The notes beneath the pieces were generated by a model. That model was not told the origin of the DNA. It saw nothing but the letters and a program-made list of their open reading frames with translations, and ran no database searches. DNA of 6,325 nt from an uncultured Bacilli bacterium (GTDB lineage: Bacteria; Bacillota_I; Bacilli_A; RF39; UBA660), in contig CANRCL010000063.1 in the NCBI GenBank assembly GCA_947629115.1, positions 1 to 6,325 on the forward strand, in the 5' to 3' direction. Of the stretch, positions 6,293 through 6,325 are shown one piece after another. Positions within the stretch are counted from its first letter, which is position 1, and the number at the start of each line of letters is the position of its first letter. The translations under genes and the position numbers were made by a program.

Positions 6293-6301
6293 TTTTAATG
6301 T

Positions 6302-6308
6302 AAGGAGG
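6302..6308 (+). promoter_or_regulatory. Ribosome binding site of the gene starting at 6315
   Basis: AAGGAGG is a full Shine-Dalgarno match, 6 bases before the ATG. Confidence 0.85.
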
Positions 6309-6314
6309 AAGAAA

Positions 6315-6325
6315 ATGACAGTAAG
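6315..6325 (+). CDS. Start of an unidentified gene (3' end outside window)
   Basis: Only ATG ACA GTA and two further bases are visible (Met-Thr-Val). The start is supported by a perfect ribosome binding site and an extended -10 promoter immediately upstream. It is divergent from the surface-protein operon. Nothing can be said about the product. Confidence 0.7.

Larger units (their letters stand above)
6132..6314. other. Divergent intergenic control region with GGTAA/TTACC motifs
   Basis: These 183 bases hold two divergent promoters and no gene. TTACC occurs at 6167-6171 and 6240-6244 and GGTAA at 6181-6185. The first and third form an inverted repeat with a 9-base gap in the core promoter of the minus-strand operon. 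The second lies in another inverted repeat, AAATATT-acc-AATATTT (6235-6251), upstream of the plus-strand promoter. CTTTTAAAAG (6263-6272) is a perfect palindrome at the plus-strand -35 position. A shared repressor or activator is possible but unproven in such AT-rich DNA. Confidence 0.4.

Noticed and set aside
1..6325. Mycoplasma-type genetic code (TGA as Trp)
   Set aside because: All four long frames run full length with TGG for tryptophan and no in-frame TGA.

Overview
The window is AT-rich, roughly 30% G+C by eye. Strong AAGGAGG-type ribosome binding sites, intrinsic terminators and TGG-encoded tryptophan with no in-frame TGA point to a low-G+C member of the Firmicutes/Bacillota that uses the standard code. 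An uncultured gut-type Bacilli lineage close to the Mollicutes or Erysipelotrichia is my best guess; nothing here proves the genus. I see no tRNA, rRNA, CRISPR array or insertion sequence.

Left part (1-2288, plus strand) is housekeeping. It opens inside pnp (polynucleotide phosphorylase), whose last part supplies the active-site end of the second RNase PH core, then a KH and an S1 RNA-binding domain. After 29 bases comes a slipin/stomatin-type SPFH membrane protein, probably in the same transcript, closed by an intrinsic terminator whose 5' arm lies in its last codons. Next is a compact RluA-family pseudouridine synthase. It has no visible ribosome binding site, but a TGT-TAAAAT extended -10 element puts the predicted transcription start on the A of its ATG, so it may be a leaderless mRNA.

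A hairpin at 2295-2331 with T-tracts on both strands separates this block from a convergent two-gene operon on the minus strand (6131 down to 2309). This is the unusual part. The first gene encodes a 623-residue protein with a coiled-coil N-terminal half predicted in the cytoplasm, a basic linker, one membrane helix and an acidic helical outer domain. The second encodes a 649-residue membrane-anchored protein. Its outer part holds 35 cysteines, most of them in 13 paired-cysteine modules of two subtypes, preceded by a small domain and ended by an aromatic/basic tail. The genes are one base apart, and the ribosome binding site of the second lies in the last codons of the first, so they are probably made together. 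I read them as a paired surface apparatus that may link a cytoplasmic coiled coil to an extracellular cysteine-rich stalk. The function is unknown to me.

Right edge (6132-6325) is a 183-base divergent control region. It has a near-consensus promoter for the surface operon, an extended -10 promoter for a plus-strand gene whose first codons begin at 6315, and several copies of a GGTAA/TTACC motif that could be an operator.
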